64,000 nucleotides of DNA from Paenibacillus sp. V4I7. GTDB lineage: Bacteria > Bacillota > Bacilli > Paenibacillales > NBRC-103111. A program made the translations under genes and the position numbers. Shown here piece by piece: positions 18,580-27,115 of this stretch (position 1 is its first letter; every line of letters starts with the position of its first letter). The stretch spans positions 6,138,001 to 6,202,000 of the forward strand of contig NZ_JAUSZD010000002.1 of assembly GCF_030817275.1 (NCBI RefSeq). Reading direction: 5' to 3'. The notes under the pieces are model-generated. The model saw only the letters and a program-made list of their open reading frames with translations. It was not told where the DNA came from and did no database searches.

Positions 18580-19929
18580 TTATTTGCTGTTTGCTTTTAT
18601 CAAATCTTTAATTTTCGTCCTGGCATTTTTGATCGCATCATCCACAGATTGATTGCCTAGCAGCATCTTCTCTTGCTCGGTAGTCAACGCTTTTTCCAGT
18701 TCTGCTTGGTACGGTACTGGGATGAAAGGAGGAGCAGACTTCGTTACGTCCAGAACATACTTGAGCGATTCTTTATCCACTAGCTTATCAGCATTTGCGC
18801 CAACTGTCATCGAATCGATCAACTTGTTCATATCTGCCTTCTTCCAACCGGAGAGGTATTTACCTTGAAGCACAATCCCTTCCGTTGCCATCCATTTCAC
18901 GAAAGTATAAGCCTCTTGCTTATGCTTCGAGCTTGCACCTACAGCAAGGAAATCGCCGTCTGTCTTGCTTGCAATCGGATCACCTTTTTTAGCCGTTGGA
19001 TAAGGAGCGAATACGGTCTTAAATGTTTGTTTAATCGGACCTTCGCCTGCAGCTTCAGGAATCATCCACGAACCAATTTCGATCATGCTTGCCTGTCCGT
19101 TCATGTACACATTTCGGTAATGAAGCTTTTGGCTGATTGTATCTGCATAAGGGATTGCAGAGCCGTCCTTCATAGCGCGATCACGAAGCTGTAGGCCTTG
19201 ACTGAACAGATCGTTATCTACATTCTGTGTACCGTCTCTCTTGATCAAGCTATTGTTATCAATTTGACCCATCAGAGGCAGCATCGCATAGTCTACCCAA
19301 GTGTGAAAATAAGTACCATAACGCTTTTGGGCACCCTCGCCTTTAGTCATTTTCTTAGCATAATCGAGATATTCATCCCAAGTCCATTCTTTCGGAACCG
19401 GAAGTCCAGCCTCGTCCAAATGAGTTTTATTCAGCATGACGAAATATTGGTTTACTTTCCCTGGAAGCGCATAATACTTCCCATTAACTGAATAGTCTGA
19501 TTTGAACTCGTCCGCATACTTAATTCCGTCTTTCGTCAAGTAATCGTTTAGAGGCTCCAGAAGCCCAATAGCGGCGCGTTGCGCAAAGTTGCTTGGCGAG
19601 TTCAAATCAACGATGTCAATACTTTCACCAGAAGCTGCAGCAAGATCGATCTTTTTCATCGTTTCATTCGCATCATTAACGACACCTACGACGGATTCGA
19701 TTTTGATATTCGGATATTTCTTATTAAATTCCGCGAACAACATGTCAAACTTCTCTATTTTTTCATCATACCAATGATAAAATTTCAGTGTTACTTGCTT
19801 AGGCTGCTCGGTTGCTTGTCCTTTATCTGCAGGCTTTGCGGTATCTTTGTCTCCTGATGCTCCACATGCGGACAGCAGGCCAGTCATCATAACGGCACTA
19901 AGCGCAATTGCTGTTAATTTAATCTTCAT
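18580..19929 (-). CDS. Extracellular sugar-binding lipoprotein (CUT1 family 1)
   Basis: This 449-residue solute-binding protein is anchored outside the membrane. The signal peptide ends in lipobox LLSAC (Cys22), followed by a charged linker, then a family-1 fold (VTLKFYHWYDEKIEKFD..., IDIVDLNSP, AAIGLLEPL). It delivers an oligosaccharide to the two permeases encoded upstream. An AGGGAGG site precedes the ATG. A cre box lies 36-50 bases upstream of the start, so this gene can be transcribed or repressed separately from the permeases. The ligand is probably an unsaturated uronate oligosaccharide or a galactose-containing oligosaccharide. This is inferred from the locus. Confidence 0.9.
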   Translation of the reverse strand: MKIKLTAIALSAVMMTGLLSACGASGDKDTAKPADKGQATEQPKQVTLKFYHWYDEKIEKFDMLFAEFNKKYPNIKIESVVGVVNDANETMKKIDLAAASGESIDIVDLNSPSNFAQRAAIGLLEPLNDYLTKDGIKYADEFKSDYSVNGKYYALPGKVNQYFVMLNKTHLDEAGLPVPKEWTWDEYLDYAKKMTKGEGAQKRYGTYFHTWVDYAMLPLMGQIDNNSLIKRDGTQNVDNDLFSQGLQLRDRAMKDGSAIPYADTISQKLHYRNVYMNGQASMIEIGSWMIPEAAGEGPIKQTFKTVFAPYPTAKKGDPIASKTDGDFLAVGASSKHKQEAYTFVKWMATEGIVLQGKYLSGWKKADMNKLIDSMTVGANADKLVDKESLKYVLDVTKSAPPFIPVPYQAELEKALTTEQEKMLLGNQSVDDAIKNARTKIKDLIKANSK

Positions 19930-19964
19930 TCAAGTTGCCTCCCTTTTTCTAGTTAATTGTCGTT

Positions 19965-19979
19965 TGTCAGCGTTTACAG
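19965..19979. promoter_or_regulatory. cre-like site upstream of the sugar-binding protein gene
   Basis: TTGTCAGCGTTTACA matches the CcpA consensus with one mismatch (C for A in the left arm). It lies between the second permease gene and the solute-binding protein start. Confidence 0.6.
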
Positions 19980-20051
19980 CTTGAATATATCACTTGGGTG
20001 GTTAAGTAAAACAGATAAAAATTTTTCTATTATAGAAATATTTTTTCTCTT

Positions 20052-20888
20052 CTAGCCCTTTACCCCTCCAACAGCAATACCTTCTATTACTTGTTTTTGA
20101 GCCACTACGAAAATGATTAGCAAAGGAATGATCGCTGATACGGCACCAGCCATAATAAGCGAATAAGTTTGGCCGCCATAGGCGTCGGAGAATTTTTTGA
20201 GAGCGATTGGGATCGTATACAAGATATCCGATTTAATAAAAATAGTCGGGTTTAGGAAGTCATTCCATGTCCATATAAACCTTAGAATGGCGTATGTGGC
20301 TACCGCTGGCCTTACAAGCGGAAATGCAATAGAGAAGAAAATTCGAATATGGTTGGCTCCATCCATCTTTGCCGATTCAATGAATTCATTATGGATGCCC
20401 ATATAAAATTGCCGAAGCATAAAAGTTCCTAGAACACTAACGCTACCGAGCAGAATTAGTCCAAGATGACTATTAAATAGCCCGAGCCAGCGATATAAGA
20501 CAAATTGCGGAACTAGAAAGGCTTGGTGTGGCACCATATAAGTAGCCAAAACGATGATGAAGATGATCTCTTTTCCTTTAAAATTAACTTTCGAAAAACC
20601 GTACGCGGCCATACTGGAAATCAATACAGATAACACCGTCGTAATAACGGAAATCTTAATGGAATTAAAATAATAGAGTGCAAACGGGTACTTTCCGTTC
20701 CAAACCTCCGTATAGTTCTGTATTATGTTCCACTGAGTAGGAATCCATTGAATTGGAAATATGAACACGTCCGCTTCAACTTTGAAGGAGGTGGAGATCA
20801 TCCACAAGAATGGGAGAAGGAATATGACGCCGAATAGCAGCATGATTGCAGTAACAAGCAATTTGCCCGGTTGTAGGGTTGGTTTCAT
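20052..20888 (-). CDS. CUT1 sugar ABC permease, MalG/LplC type
   Basis: This 278-residue inner-membrane permease has six predicted membrane helices. The EAA loop reads EFIESAKMDGANHIRIFFSIAFPLV (given here in parts: ESAKMDGA, IFFSIAFPL) and docks with an ATPase. The start at 20888 (MKPTLQ) has an AAAGGAG site nine bases upstream. The longer frame to 20942 overlaps the preceding gene and lacks such a site. It lies 20 bases downstream of the partner permease. No ATPase gene is present in the locus. In related bacteria a shared MsmX-type ATPase serves such systems. Confidence 0.92.
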   Translation of the reverse strand: MKPTLQPGKLLVTAIMLLFGVIFLLPFLWMISTSFKVEADVFIFPIQWIPTQWNIIQNYTEVWNGKYPFALYYFNSIKISVITTVLSVLISSMAAYGFSKVNFKGKEIIFIIVLATYMVPHQAFLVPQFVLYRWLGLFNSHLGLILLGSVSVLGTFMLRQFYMGIHNEFIESAKMDGANHIRIFFSIAFPLVRPAVATYAILRFIWTWNDFLNPTIFIKSDILYTIPIALKKFSDAYGGQTYSLIMAGAVSAIIPLLIIFVVAQKQVIEGIAVGGVKG

Positions 20889-20908
20889 AGATATTATGCT
20901 CCTTTCTT

Positions 20909-21838
20909 CTAGTAGTTCACCCATTTTTTCTGAGCAACCCATTGAATCATTGTAATCGCGAGAGTGATGATTAGAAGCATGATCCCCATGGAAGAGGCAT
21001 ACCCTGTCTTCAGATTAACAAAGGCCGTTTCAACCAAATAATACACCATTACATTTGTCGAATCTGCCGGACCGCCTGAAGTAAGAACCGCAATCAAATC
21101 GTAAATTTTAAACGTACCTATAATGCCGGTAACCAGTAAGAAAAAAGATGTAGGAGAAAGCATAGGCAAGGTAATTGAATGCAATTTATGCCAAGTGGAT
21201 GCTCCATCAATATCCGCTGCTTCGTATAAATCCTGAGGGATGTTCTGAAGGCCGGCCATATAAATAATTAAACTAAAGCCAATACCGCTCCACACTTGAA
21301 TCATCATCACGGAATACAGCGAAAACTTGATATCCGCTAACCATTTAGGCGGATTGTCCACGCCTATTGACATTAAAAACTGGTTTACAGGCCCGAAAGA
21401 TGGGTGGAACAATACTTGATACACGACTGCAATGGCGACAATAGTTGAAATATAGGGCATAAAATAAATGACCTTGAAAAACCCTTTTAAATAAACATGT
21501 TTGTTAATTATAATGGCTAAGAGCAATGAAATCAGCATGGTAATAGGGATTGTAATCATTAAGACGGCATTGTTTTTCATGGATTGGAGAAATATCGGAT
21601 CATGAAACAGCCTGATGAAATTGTCCAGCCCTACGAATTTGATTTTATCGATTCCTGCAATGAAGTTCCATTCTGTCAGACTCAAGTACATAGTTGCCAG
21701 AATGGGCAACAAGGTAAATATGGTTAAGCCGATCAACATAGGCCCGACAAAAAAGAAGCCCATTGCCGTTTCCCTCCGTTGTTCAACATTCCGTTTCTTC
21801 CTCATAACCGGGACTTTAATTCCAGCCGTATCGTTCAT
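20909..21838 (-). CDS. CUT1 sugar ABC permease, MalF/LplB type
   Basis: This 309-residue permease has six membrane helices and the EAA motif YEAADIDGASTWHKLHSITLP. The start at 21838 (MNDTAG) has GAGAAGGTG upstream. The longer frame from 21916 is not needed. It is the first gene of the transporter operon, in front of the MalG-type permease and the binding protein. The divergent promoter region (21839-22081) separates it from the GH88 gene. Confidence 0.9.
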   Translation of the reverse strand: MNDTAGIKVPVMRKKRNVEQRRETAMGFFFVGPMLIGLTIFTLLPILATMYLSLTEWNFIAGIDKIKFVGLDNFIRLFHDPIFLQSMKNNAVLMITIPITMLISLLLAIIINKHVYLKGFFKVIYFMPYISTIVAIAVVYQVLFHPSFGPVNQFLMSIGVDNPPKWLADIKFSLYSVMMIQVWSGIGFSLIIYMAGLQNIPQDLYEAADIDGASTWHKLHSITLPMLSPTSFFLLVTGIIGTFKIYDLIAVLTSGGPADSTNVMVYYLVETAFVNLKTGYASSMGIMLLIITLAITMIQWVAQKKWVNY

Positions 21839-22021
21839 TTCAGCACCTTCTCTCTTGCGATTGTTAATCTTAGTATAAGAATTAATGCCATGAAAGACAT
21901 GCCATGATTTTTGCATTTTTCAAAAAAATTTGTTCATGCAAATAACACTTCACTCTAATATGAGTAAAATTTGTTTCAATTCCTACAATATACTTCATTA
22001 TTAGAACGGCACAATTTCTAC

Positions 22022-22027
22022 TATAAT
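22022..22027 (+). promoter_or_regulatory. Possible -10 element for the GH88/DUF2264 operon
   Basis: A TATAAT hexamer lies 55 bases upstream of the GH88 start codon. No good -35 hexamer is seen at the usual distance, which would suit an activator-dependent promoter, for example under YesN. Confidence 0.4.
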
Positions 22028-22081
22028 ATGATTAAAAGAAATTCTTAAAATCGCCCTGAATGGCGGAAAGGTTGGATAATA

Positions 22082-23194
22082 ATGAAGCAAGAAGAACTGC
22101 AACAGGTTTGGCAACGTATTCAGAGCAAAGTGGACGGAATGATAGAGGATATCGGAGACCGCTGCCCTCATGTAGCCCGTGTCGACGGCCACTATGACCA
22201 TATGCCCCTTGACTGGTGGACATCAGGCTTTTGGCCGGGAATGCTCTGGATTCTTTATGATATGACGGGTGAACAACGCTACCTTAATGCGGCTACCCCC
22301 TGGGATGAGAAGCTTGAGAAGCTTTTTATAGAAGAAAATGATCTGTACCACGATGTCGGTTTTCAGTTTTTGCCAACTGCGGTGGCTAAATATCTAATTA
22401 CTGGTGACCGTGATGGCAGACGCAGGGGACTTGCAGCTGCTAATTTCTTGGCAGGCCGTTATAATCCTGTAGGCCGGTTCATTCGCGCATGGAACGGAGA
22501 TGACCAGACAGGGTGGGCAATTATCGATTGCTGCATGAACCTGTCTCTGCTTTATTGGGCATCCAAGGAATCGGGTGATCCTAGATTTGCCCATATTGCC
22601 AATGCTCATGCGGATACGGCGCTTACGCATTTCCTCCGCCCTGATGGCTCCAATTATCATATTGTTTGCTTTGATCCGAATACCGGAGAAGTGGCTCGTA
22701 CCGATGGCGGACAAGGGTATGGTCCTGATTCTGCCTGGAGCCGAGGACAAGCATGGGCGCTTTATGGAATGGCGAATATCTACAAGCACAACGGTGAAAA
22801 GCGATTCCTCGATGCAGCAGAGCGGAGCGCCTACCATTTCCTAGCTTCACTACCTGAAGATTCTGTTCCCTATTGGGATTTCCGTCTTCCGAACACAGAT
22901 GGAGAGCCGCGGGACTCCTCAGCAGCGGCAATAGCAGCTTCCGGCCTTCTGGAGCTTGCTGAAGTATCGGAACCCATTGTAGGAGCCTCATTTAAGAAAG
23001 CGGCTGTCCGTATTTTGGACGCATTGACTAATTCCTATTCAGCGTTAGATCAAGTCAACCATTATGCGATTTTGAAAGGAGCTACGGGACATAAGCCTGA
23101 AAATAAAAACATCAATGTATCAATTATTTATGGAGATTATTATTATCTGGAAGCGATGGCCAAGCTAATGGACTGGAAGCGGAGGTTTTTCTAA
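22082..23194 (+). CDS. Unsaturated glucuronyl hydrolase, GH88
   Basis: This 370-residue cytoplasmic enzyme removes 4,5-unsaturated uronic acids left on oligosaccharides by polysaccharide lyases. The (alpha/alpha)6 barrel signature segments WWTSGFWPGMLWILYD, DVGFQ (D91) and IIDCCMNL (D149), plus the WSRGQAWALYG and DSSAAAIAASGLLEL motifs, match GH88. D91 and D149 are positioned like the catalytic Asp pair (D88/D149) of Bacillus GL1 UGL. There is no signal peptide. Its stop overlaps the start of the DUF2264 gene (TAATG), so the two are coupled. The presence of a lyase-like gene in the same locus supports the role. Confidence 0.92.
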   Translation: MKQEELQQVWQRIQSKVDGMIEDIGDRCPHVARVDGHYDHMPLDWWTSGFWPGMLWILYDMTGEQRYLNAATPWDEKLEKLFIEENDLYHDVGFQFLPTAVAKYLITGDRDGRRRGLAAANFLAGRYNPVGRFIRAWNGDDQTGWAIIDCCMNLSLLYWASKESGDPRFAHIANAHADTALTHFLRPDGSNYHIVCFDPNTGEVARTDGGQGYGPDSAWSRGQAWALYGMANIYKHNGEKRFLDAAERSAYHFLASLPEDSVPYWDFRLPNTDGEPRDSSAAAIAASGLLELAEVSEPIVGASFKKAAVRILDALTNSYSALDQVNHYAILKGATGHKPENKNINVSIIYGDYYYLEAMAKLMDWKRRFF

Positions 23195-25056
23195 TGGCTC
23201 ACCAGGTGGTCCATCCGATCAGCCTTAACCCTTTGCAAACAAGGGATGATCTAATAGACGCAATAAAGCAGCTCTGCGACCCCGTCAAACCTTATTACAG
23301 CAAAGGCCGCTCACGGTTGAATCTCGCGGGAAGCGGTGCTGCCTATCCAGATGAGTTAGCAGGTTTTGAGGGCTTTTCCCGTCTCCTCTGGGGGCTTGTC
23401 CCCCTGCTTGCGGGAGGGGAATCTTATGATATTTGGGATATCCAGCTGGAAGGCATTAAGCATGGAACGGACCCTGAGCATGAAGAGTATTGGGGTGATC
23501 TGAACAATTACGACCAGCGTATGGTAGAGATGGCTGCTTTGGGTATTGCTCTGTGTCTCACTCCTGATACGATTTGGGAGCCTCTAAACGATCGGGAGAA
23601 GCATCATTTGGCCGCTTGGCTCAGTCAAATCAACCAATATCAGCTCTGGAATTGCAACTGGTTATTTTTCCTCGTGCTGGTCAACTTGGGGCTCAAATCC
23701 GTAGGCATGCCTTATGACCAAGTACGCATGGACCAGTGCTTGAATACACTAGACTCATTCTATTTGTCGGATGGATGGTATTCGGATGGTGAAGGTGGCC
23801 ACAGCGATTACTATGTTCCGTTCGCTATTCATTATTATGGGCTTCTCTACGCTAAAATCATGGAATTCGAGGATCCTGAACGTTCCCGTCTCTATAAAAG
23901 CCGAGCGGTTGATTTCGCTCAAGATTTCATTTATTGGTTTGCGCAAGATGGCTCCGCCCTGCCTTATGGTAGAAGCCTTGCTTACCGATTCGCCCAGTCT
24001 TCGTTCTGGAGTGCCGCTGTATACGCAGGCATTGAACCGTTTCCTCTGGGCGTGATGAAAGGGCTGCTTCTGCGAAACCTGCGTTGGTGGTTCAAGCAGC
24101 CGATATTTAACCCGGACGGCACATTAAGCGTCGGATATGCCTATCCGAACTTAATCATGGCTGAGAACTACAATTCTCCGGGATCGCCTTATTGGGCGCT
24201 CAAATCATTCTTGCCTTTAGCGCTTGGCGGGGATCATCCGTTCTGGACTGCGGAGGAGCTGCCTTTACCGCCGTTAAATAAAATTTCGACGCAAGCGCCC
24301 CCTCACTTGGTGATTTGTAGACAGGAAAATCATAATCATGTACTGGCCTTTAATTCCGGTCACCTATCAACCAATGAACATACTCACACCTCTGCAAAAT
24401 ACGAAAAATTTGTTTACTCCAATGTATTCGGTTTTAGTGTACCCAGAGCCGAGTGGGGACTCGCCCAAGGAGCATTTGACTCCATGCTTGCGCTTAGCGA
24501 AGGAGATAATATTTTCCGAGTAAAACGAAAATGCGAGGAATATTCGATCCAAGAGAATACCATCTTTACAAAGTGGAAACCATGGTCGAATGTTACAATC
24601 CAGACCTGGTTGATTCCTGGCGCCCCGTGGCATGTCCGTATACACTGTATAGACTCAGAACGTTATCTCGATACAGCAGATGGAGGCTTTGCCTTAGGTC
24701 TTGAACATAATCATTATCATGGCGGACAAAGTTCAGCAACGAAAAATGAAATCATCATGCAGAATGAAAATGGGGCATGCGGTGCCAAAATTTTATATGG
24801 GAACGGAAAACCTGATTTGATTTATCCCAATTCGAACACGAACATTAAAGCCTCGCGTACCGTAATCCCTACTGTGAAAACTGGTATACAACCCGGTAGA
24901 AACTGGTTAGTATCGGCCTTCTACGGCGAAGCAGATAGGACAGCCTTTCCAGAGAGTGTCCAAGAAGCGCCTTATGCTGAAGTGAAAGAAAATCTATTAA
25001 TCATTTATGCGGCATACGGATCGATACGGTTTTCCCAAATGTTTTTTATAGCATAA
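23194..25056 (+). CDS. DUF2264 family protein, putative uronate-releasing glycosidase
   Basis: This 620-residue cytoplasmic protein is of the DUF2264 type. The N-terminal two thirds are helical-toroid-like and rich in Trp/Tyr (FSRLLWGLVPLLAGG, NWLFFLVLVNLGL, DGWYSDGEGGHSDYYVPFA, QDGSALPYGRSLAYRFAQ). The C-terminal third is beta-rich. From memory, characterised relatives have been placed in CAZy GH154 as beta-glucuronidases. I cannot verify that here. It is translationally coupled to the GH88 gene and followed by a strong terminator, so the pair forms a two-gene operon. A role in removing uronic acid from imported fragments is inferred. Confidence 0.85.
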   Translation: MAHQVVHPISLNPLQTRDDLIDAIKQLCDPVKPYYSKGRSRLNLAGSGAAYPDELAGFEGFSRLLWGLVPLLAGGESYDIWDIQLEGIKHGTDPEHEEYWGDLNNYDQRMVEMAALGIALCLTPDTIWEPLNDREKHHLAAWLSQINQYQLWNCNWLFFLVLVNLGLKSVGMPYDQVRMDQCLNTLDSFYLSDGWYSDGEGGHSDYYVPFAIHYYGLLYAKIMEFEDPERSRLYKSRAVDFAQDFIYWFAQDGSALPYGRSLAYRFAQSSFWSAAVYAGIEPFPLGVMKGLLLRNLRWWFKQPIFNPDGTLSVGYAYPNLIMAENYNSPGSPYWALKSFLPLALGGDHPFWTAEELPLPPLNKISTQAPPHLVICRQENHNHVLAFNSGHLSTNEHTHTSAKYEKFVYSNVFGFSVPRAEWGLAQGAFDSMLALSEGDNIFRVKRKCEEYSIQENTIFTKWKPWSNVTIQTWLIPGAPWHVRIHCIDSERYLDTADGGFALGLEHNHYHGGQSSATKNEIIMQNENGACGAKILYGNGKPDLIYPNSNTNIKASRTVIPTVKTGIQPGRNWLVSAFYGEADRTAFPESVQEAPYAEVKENLLIIYAAYGSIRFSQMFFIA

Positions 25057-25118
25057 GGAGGAGTGAGTTGGGAAATAAGGGAAATAGCGCCCTTCCTAAT
25101 ACTTTCCGAAATAATGAC

Positions 25119-25144
25119 AAAAGCAGCCGCAAGCGGCTGCTTTT
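25119..25144 (+). terminator. Intrinsic terminator of the GH88/DUF2264 operon
   Basis: A perfect 12-bp stem AAAAGCAGCCGC with a two-base centre and its complement ends in TTTT. It lies 63 bases after the DUF2264 stop. Confidence 0.92.
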
Positions 25145-25157
25145 AATGTTTTTTAAC

Positions 25158-25330
25158 TCATGGACTCGATTCCGAATTTGCTTCTCGAACACTCGCTAGC
25201 AAGCTTGTCTCCCTCTGTTTATCATCTTGGCGATTCATAAAACTGTATGGAATAAGAGAAACCAGCTTCCAGCCGTTCATAGGGAATTCTCGCTTAGAGA
25301 TCAAATAGTCTGATGATCCCCACAAACATT
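25158..25330 (-). pseudogene. C-terminal fragment of an unidentified gene
   Basis: The minus strand is open for about 55 codons ending at 25158 (SSDYLISKREFPMNGWKLVS..., then a polar tail). The frame is blocked upstream by a stop near 25330, and no ribosome site is present. The composition looks like real protein, so it may be the tail of a lost gene. I do not recognise the family. The rest of 25145-25691 has no supported gene. A 76-codon plus frame and a 65-codon minus frame there lack ribosome sites. Confidence 0.3.
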
Positions 25331-25654
25331 AAAATCGCAGAATTTCACGACAAGAAACTAAAGCGCGAAAAGAAAATCCCTCGAATATGTGCAGAAATCA
25401 AAAGTGTATCACGGAAACAACTTGAATATTGGATATACTACTTCACCATTCAACCTCCAAGGAACAGATTGCTTACAGCACTTGGATTTGACCCCAATAA
25501 AAGAAACAGCGGTAGCCATGGCGTAGGTTGTGTTTGGAAATAATGGATGTTTGAAAGAACAACCAATAACCAAACAAAGACTACAAAACAAAAGTAGTCG
25601 GTTCATTATGAGTAATTATACAAAATATGTGGTTTTTTTGGCTACGAGACAAAC

Positions 25655-25684
25655 ACAGGCTGCCGTATTGTTACGGCAGCCTGT
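25655..25684 (-). terminator. Strong hairpin after the ferritin-like gene
   Basis: A perfect 13-bp stem ACAGGCTGCCGTA (25655-25667 with 25672-25684) with a four-base loop lies just downstream of the ferritin-like stop. The T-tract is weak (TGTTTGT), so it is a probable but not perfect terminator. Confidence 0.6.
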
Positions 25685-25691
25685 ATTCTTG

Positions 25692-26981
25692 TTAATAATT
25701 ACCCGCGAAGCGGCTTGGCGGCGGTACATTTTCTACTTTTTCGAATGAGCCCATGTACACAGCTCGCTTCGCCACGGTAGCCTCCGCAGCCTCCAACGCT
25801 TTCACGTTGTCCCCGCTAAACAGCTCATCAATAATCCATTTCTGACCGAAACCGGCATGAACCACTTCGTCGGCCCAATCGAAATCCTGGAAGGTTGTCA
25901 TTAACGGGTCATGGACAATGTCCCGGCAGAATTCCCATTCTTCCCTTTTTCCCGGGGGGTATTTCATTGCAGCTTTTTCAATGGCAATGGTTAAATGCGT
26001 ATAGGCTTCATCGTTATTAAACAATTGACTAGTCATATCATACCAACCCGTCCAGTTCGGAATGGCATGGACATCATAGCCCTTACTCCGCAGCGCCGCT
26101 TCTCCGAACCAGCAGTGTCTGACTTCATCCCATAGATGTCTCGCGGTATCGTAGTAGAAGGACCATGGCTTCCCTTCCGTAGAGAAATGCACATAGGCAA
26201 CGCCCTCAGCAGGCGACATCTCGAAATAACGGGAAAGCATCATTTGGAGAAAACGCCCTTCATCATTGTCTTCGAATGTCATTCCCTTCATTTTGACGAC
26301 GGACGTTTGAAAACGATTGTCTCGGGTACTCGTGAACGGTAGCTGAAAAGGTTCCGTAGTCACTATCAAACTCGCATCCACCGATACCTTATCGGCGCAT
26401 CCGTCAATGCCTCCGGCTGCTTGCAGCAGCGCTTGGATATATAGCTTCCAGCGCTCAGCGCTCGCTTTCTCCTCCTCAGTCGCTGATTCCGTAAAATGAG
26501 CAATCGCCTGCTTGCCCCAAACCATTTGCCCTTTGCGGTCAATGAGCTGATGCTGCAAAAGATGTATCGTCGGTTCATCAACGAGCGGCTGCGCTTCAGA
26601 AAGATACTTATGTATCGCATTGATGAGCGCCGGCTTCAACACTTCAAAAAGTGCGACAAGCAAATTCAACGTATTAGCCGATGCCAAAATGCTAGCCATC
26701 AGCGCCTCTAAAGGATTATCCGGGCATTTCTCAAAAGCTCTTGTGCCCATCCGAAGCTGCTTGCAGCGGTTCCGGAGTTGGTTATAGAATTCGGCATCCT
26801 GCCAAGTAAAGCGGGCTAATGCTCCTTTCACTTCATACTCCGGCCGTGCCGTCATATGACCCGCTTCCAGTCTCATGGAACTTCGGTCTACATACGCAAT
26901 GCGCTGAAGACGCCTAGCTGATTCCTCAACAGACAAGCCAATACGATCCCAATGTTCAATCCCCATGAATGGATGGAGCAT
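25692..26981 (-). CDS. Ferritin-like superfamily protein of unknown function
   Basis: This 429-residue soluble, helix-rich protein is not one I can place in a named family. Two ExxH motifs, DEVRH (in HLWDEVRHCWFGEAAL) and DEVVH (in DFDWADEVVHAGFG), lie about 100 residues apart and resemble diiron or ferritin-like helical-bundle ligands. A further region (LRNRCKQLRMGTRAFE...) could provide the first helix pair. No signal peptide is seen. The ATG is preceded by GAGGGAGTGG. It is divergent from an AraC-type regulator 134 bases away, which probably controls it. The product may be an oxidase, a hydroxylase or a non-catalytic relative. No substrate can be inferred. Confidence 0.5.
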   Translation of the reverse strand: MLHPFMGIEHWDRIGLSVEESARRLQRIAYVDRSSMRLEAGHMTARPEYEVKGALARFTWQDAEFYNQLRNRCKQLRMGTRAFEKCPDNPLEALMASILASANTLNLLVALFEVLKPALINAIHKYLSEAQPLVDEPTIHLLQHQLIDRKGQMVWGKQAIAHFTESATEEEKASAERWKLYIQALLQAAGGIDGCADKVSVDASLIVTTEPFQLPFTSTRDNRFQTSVVKMKGMTFEDNDEGRFLQMMLSRYFEMSPAEGVAYVHFSTEGKPWSFYYDTARHLWDEVRHCWFGEAALRSKGYDVHAIPNWTGWYDMTSQLFNNDEAYTHLTIAIEKAAMKYPPGKREEWEFCRDIVHDPLMTTFQDFDWADEVVHAGFGQKWIIDELFSGDNVKALEAAEATVAKRAVYMGSFEKVENVPPPSRFAGNY

Positions 26982-27115
26982 CTTGATACCACTCCCTCAA
27001 ATATTTGTATTATGGACATCTAGCTATGGCTTCATATTACTGATAAATCGGTGTAAAATGAATTCACTGCAACACCTAATCTTTGTACTTTTCTACATAA
27101 AGGAGAAACCTGAAG

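Noticed and set aside
25313..25543. 76-codon plus-strand frame
   Set aside because: No ribosome site and no family-like segment. It lies in a region of apparent gene decay.
25409..25606. 65-codon minus-strand frame starting with a lipobox-like leader (LCLVIGC)
   Set aside because: No ribosome site, a Cys-rich odd tail and no recognisable family. It may be chance or decay, so it is not called.
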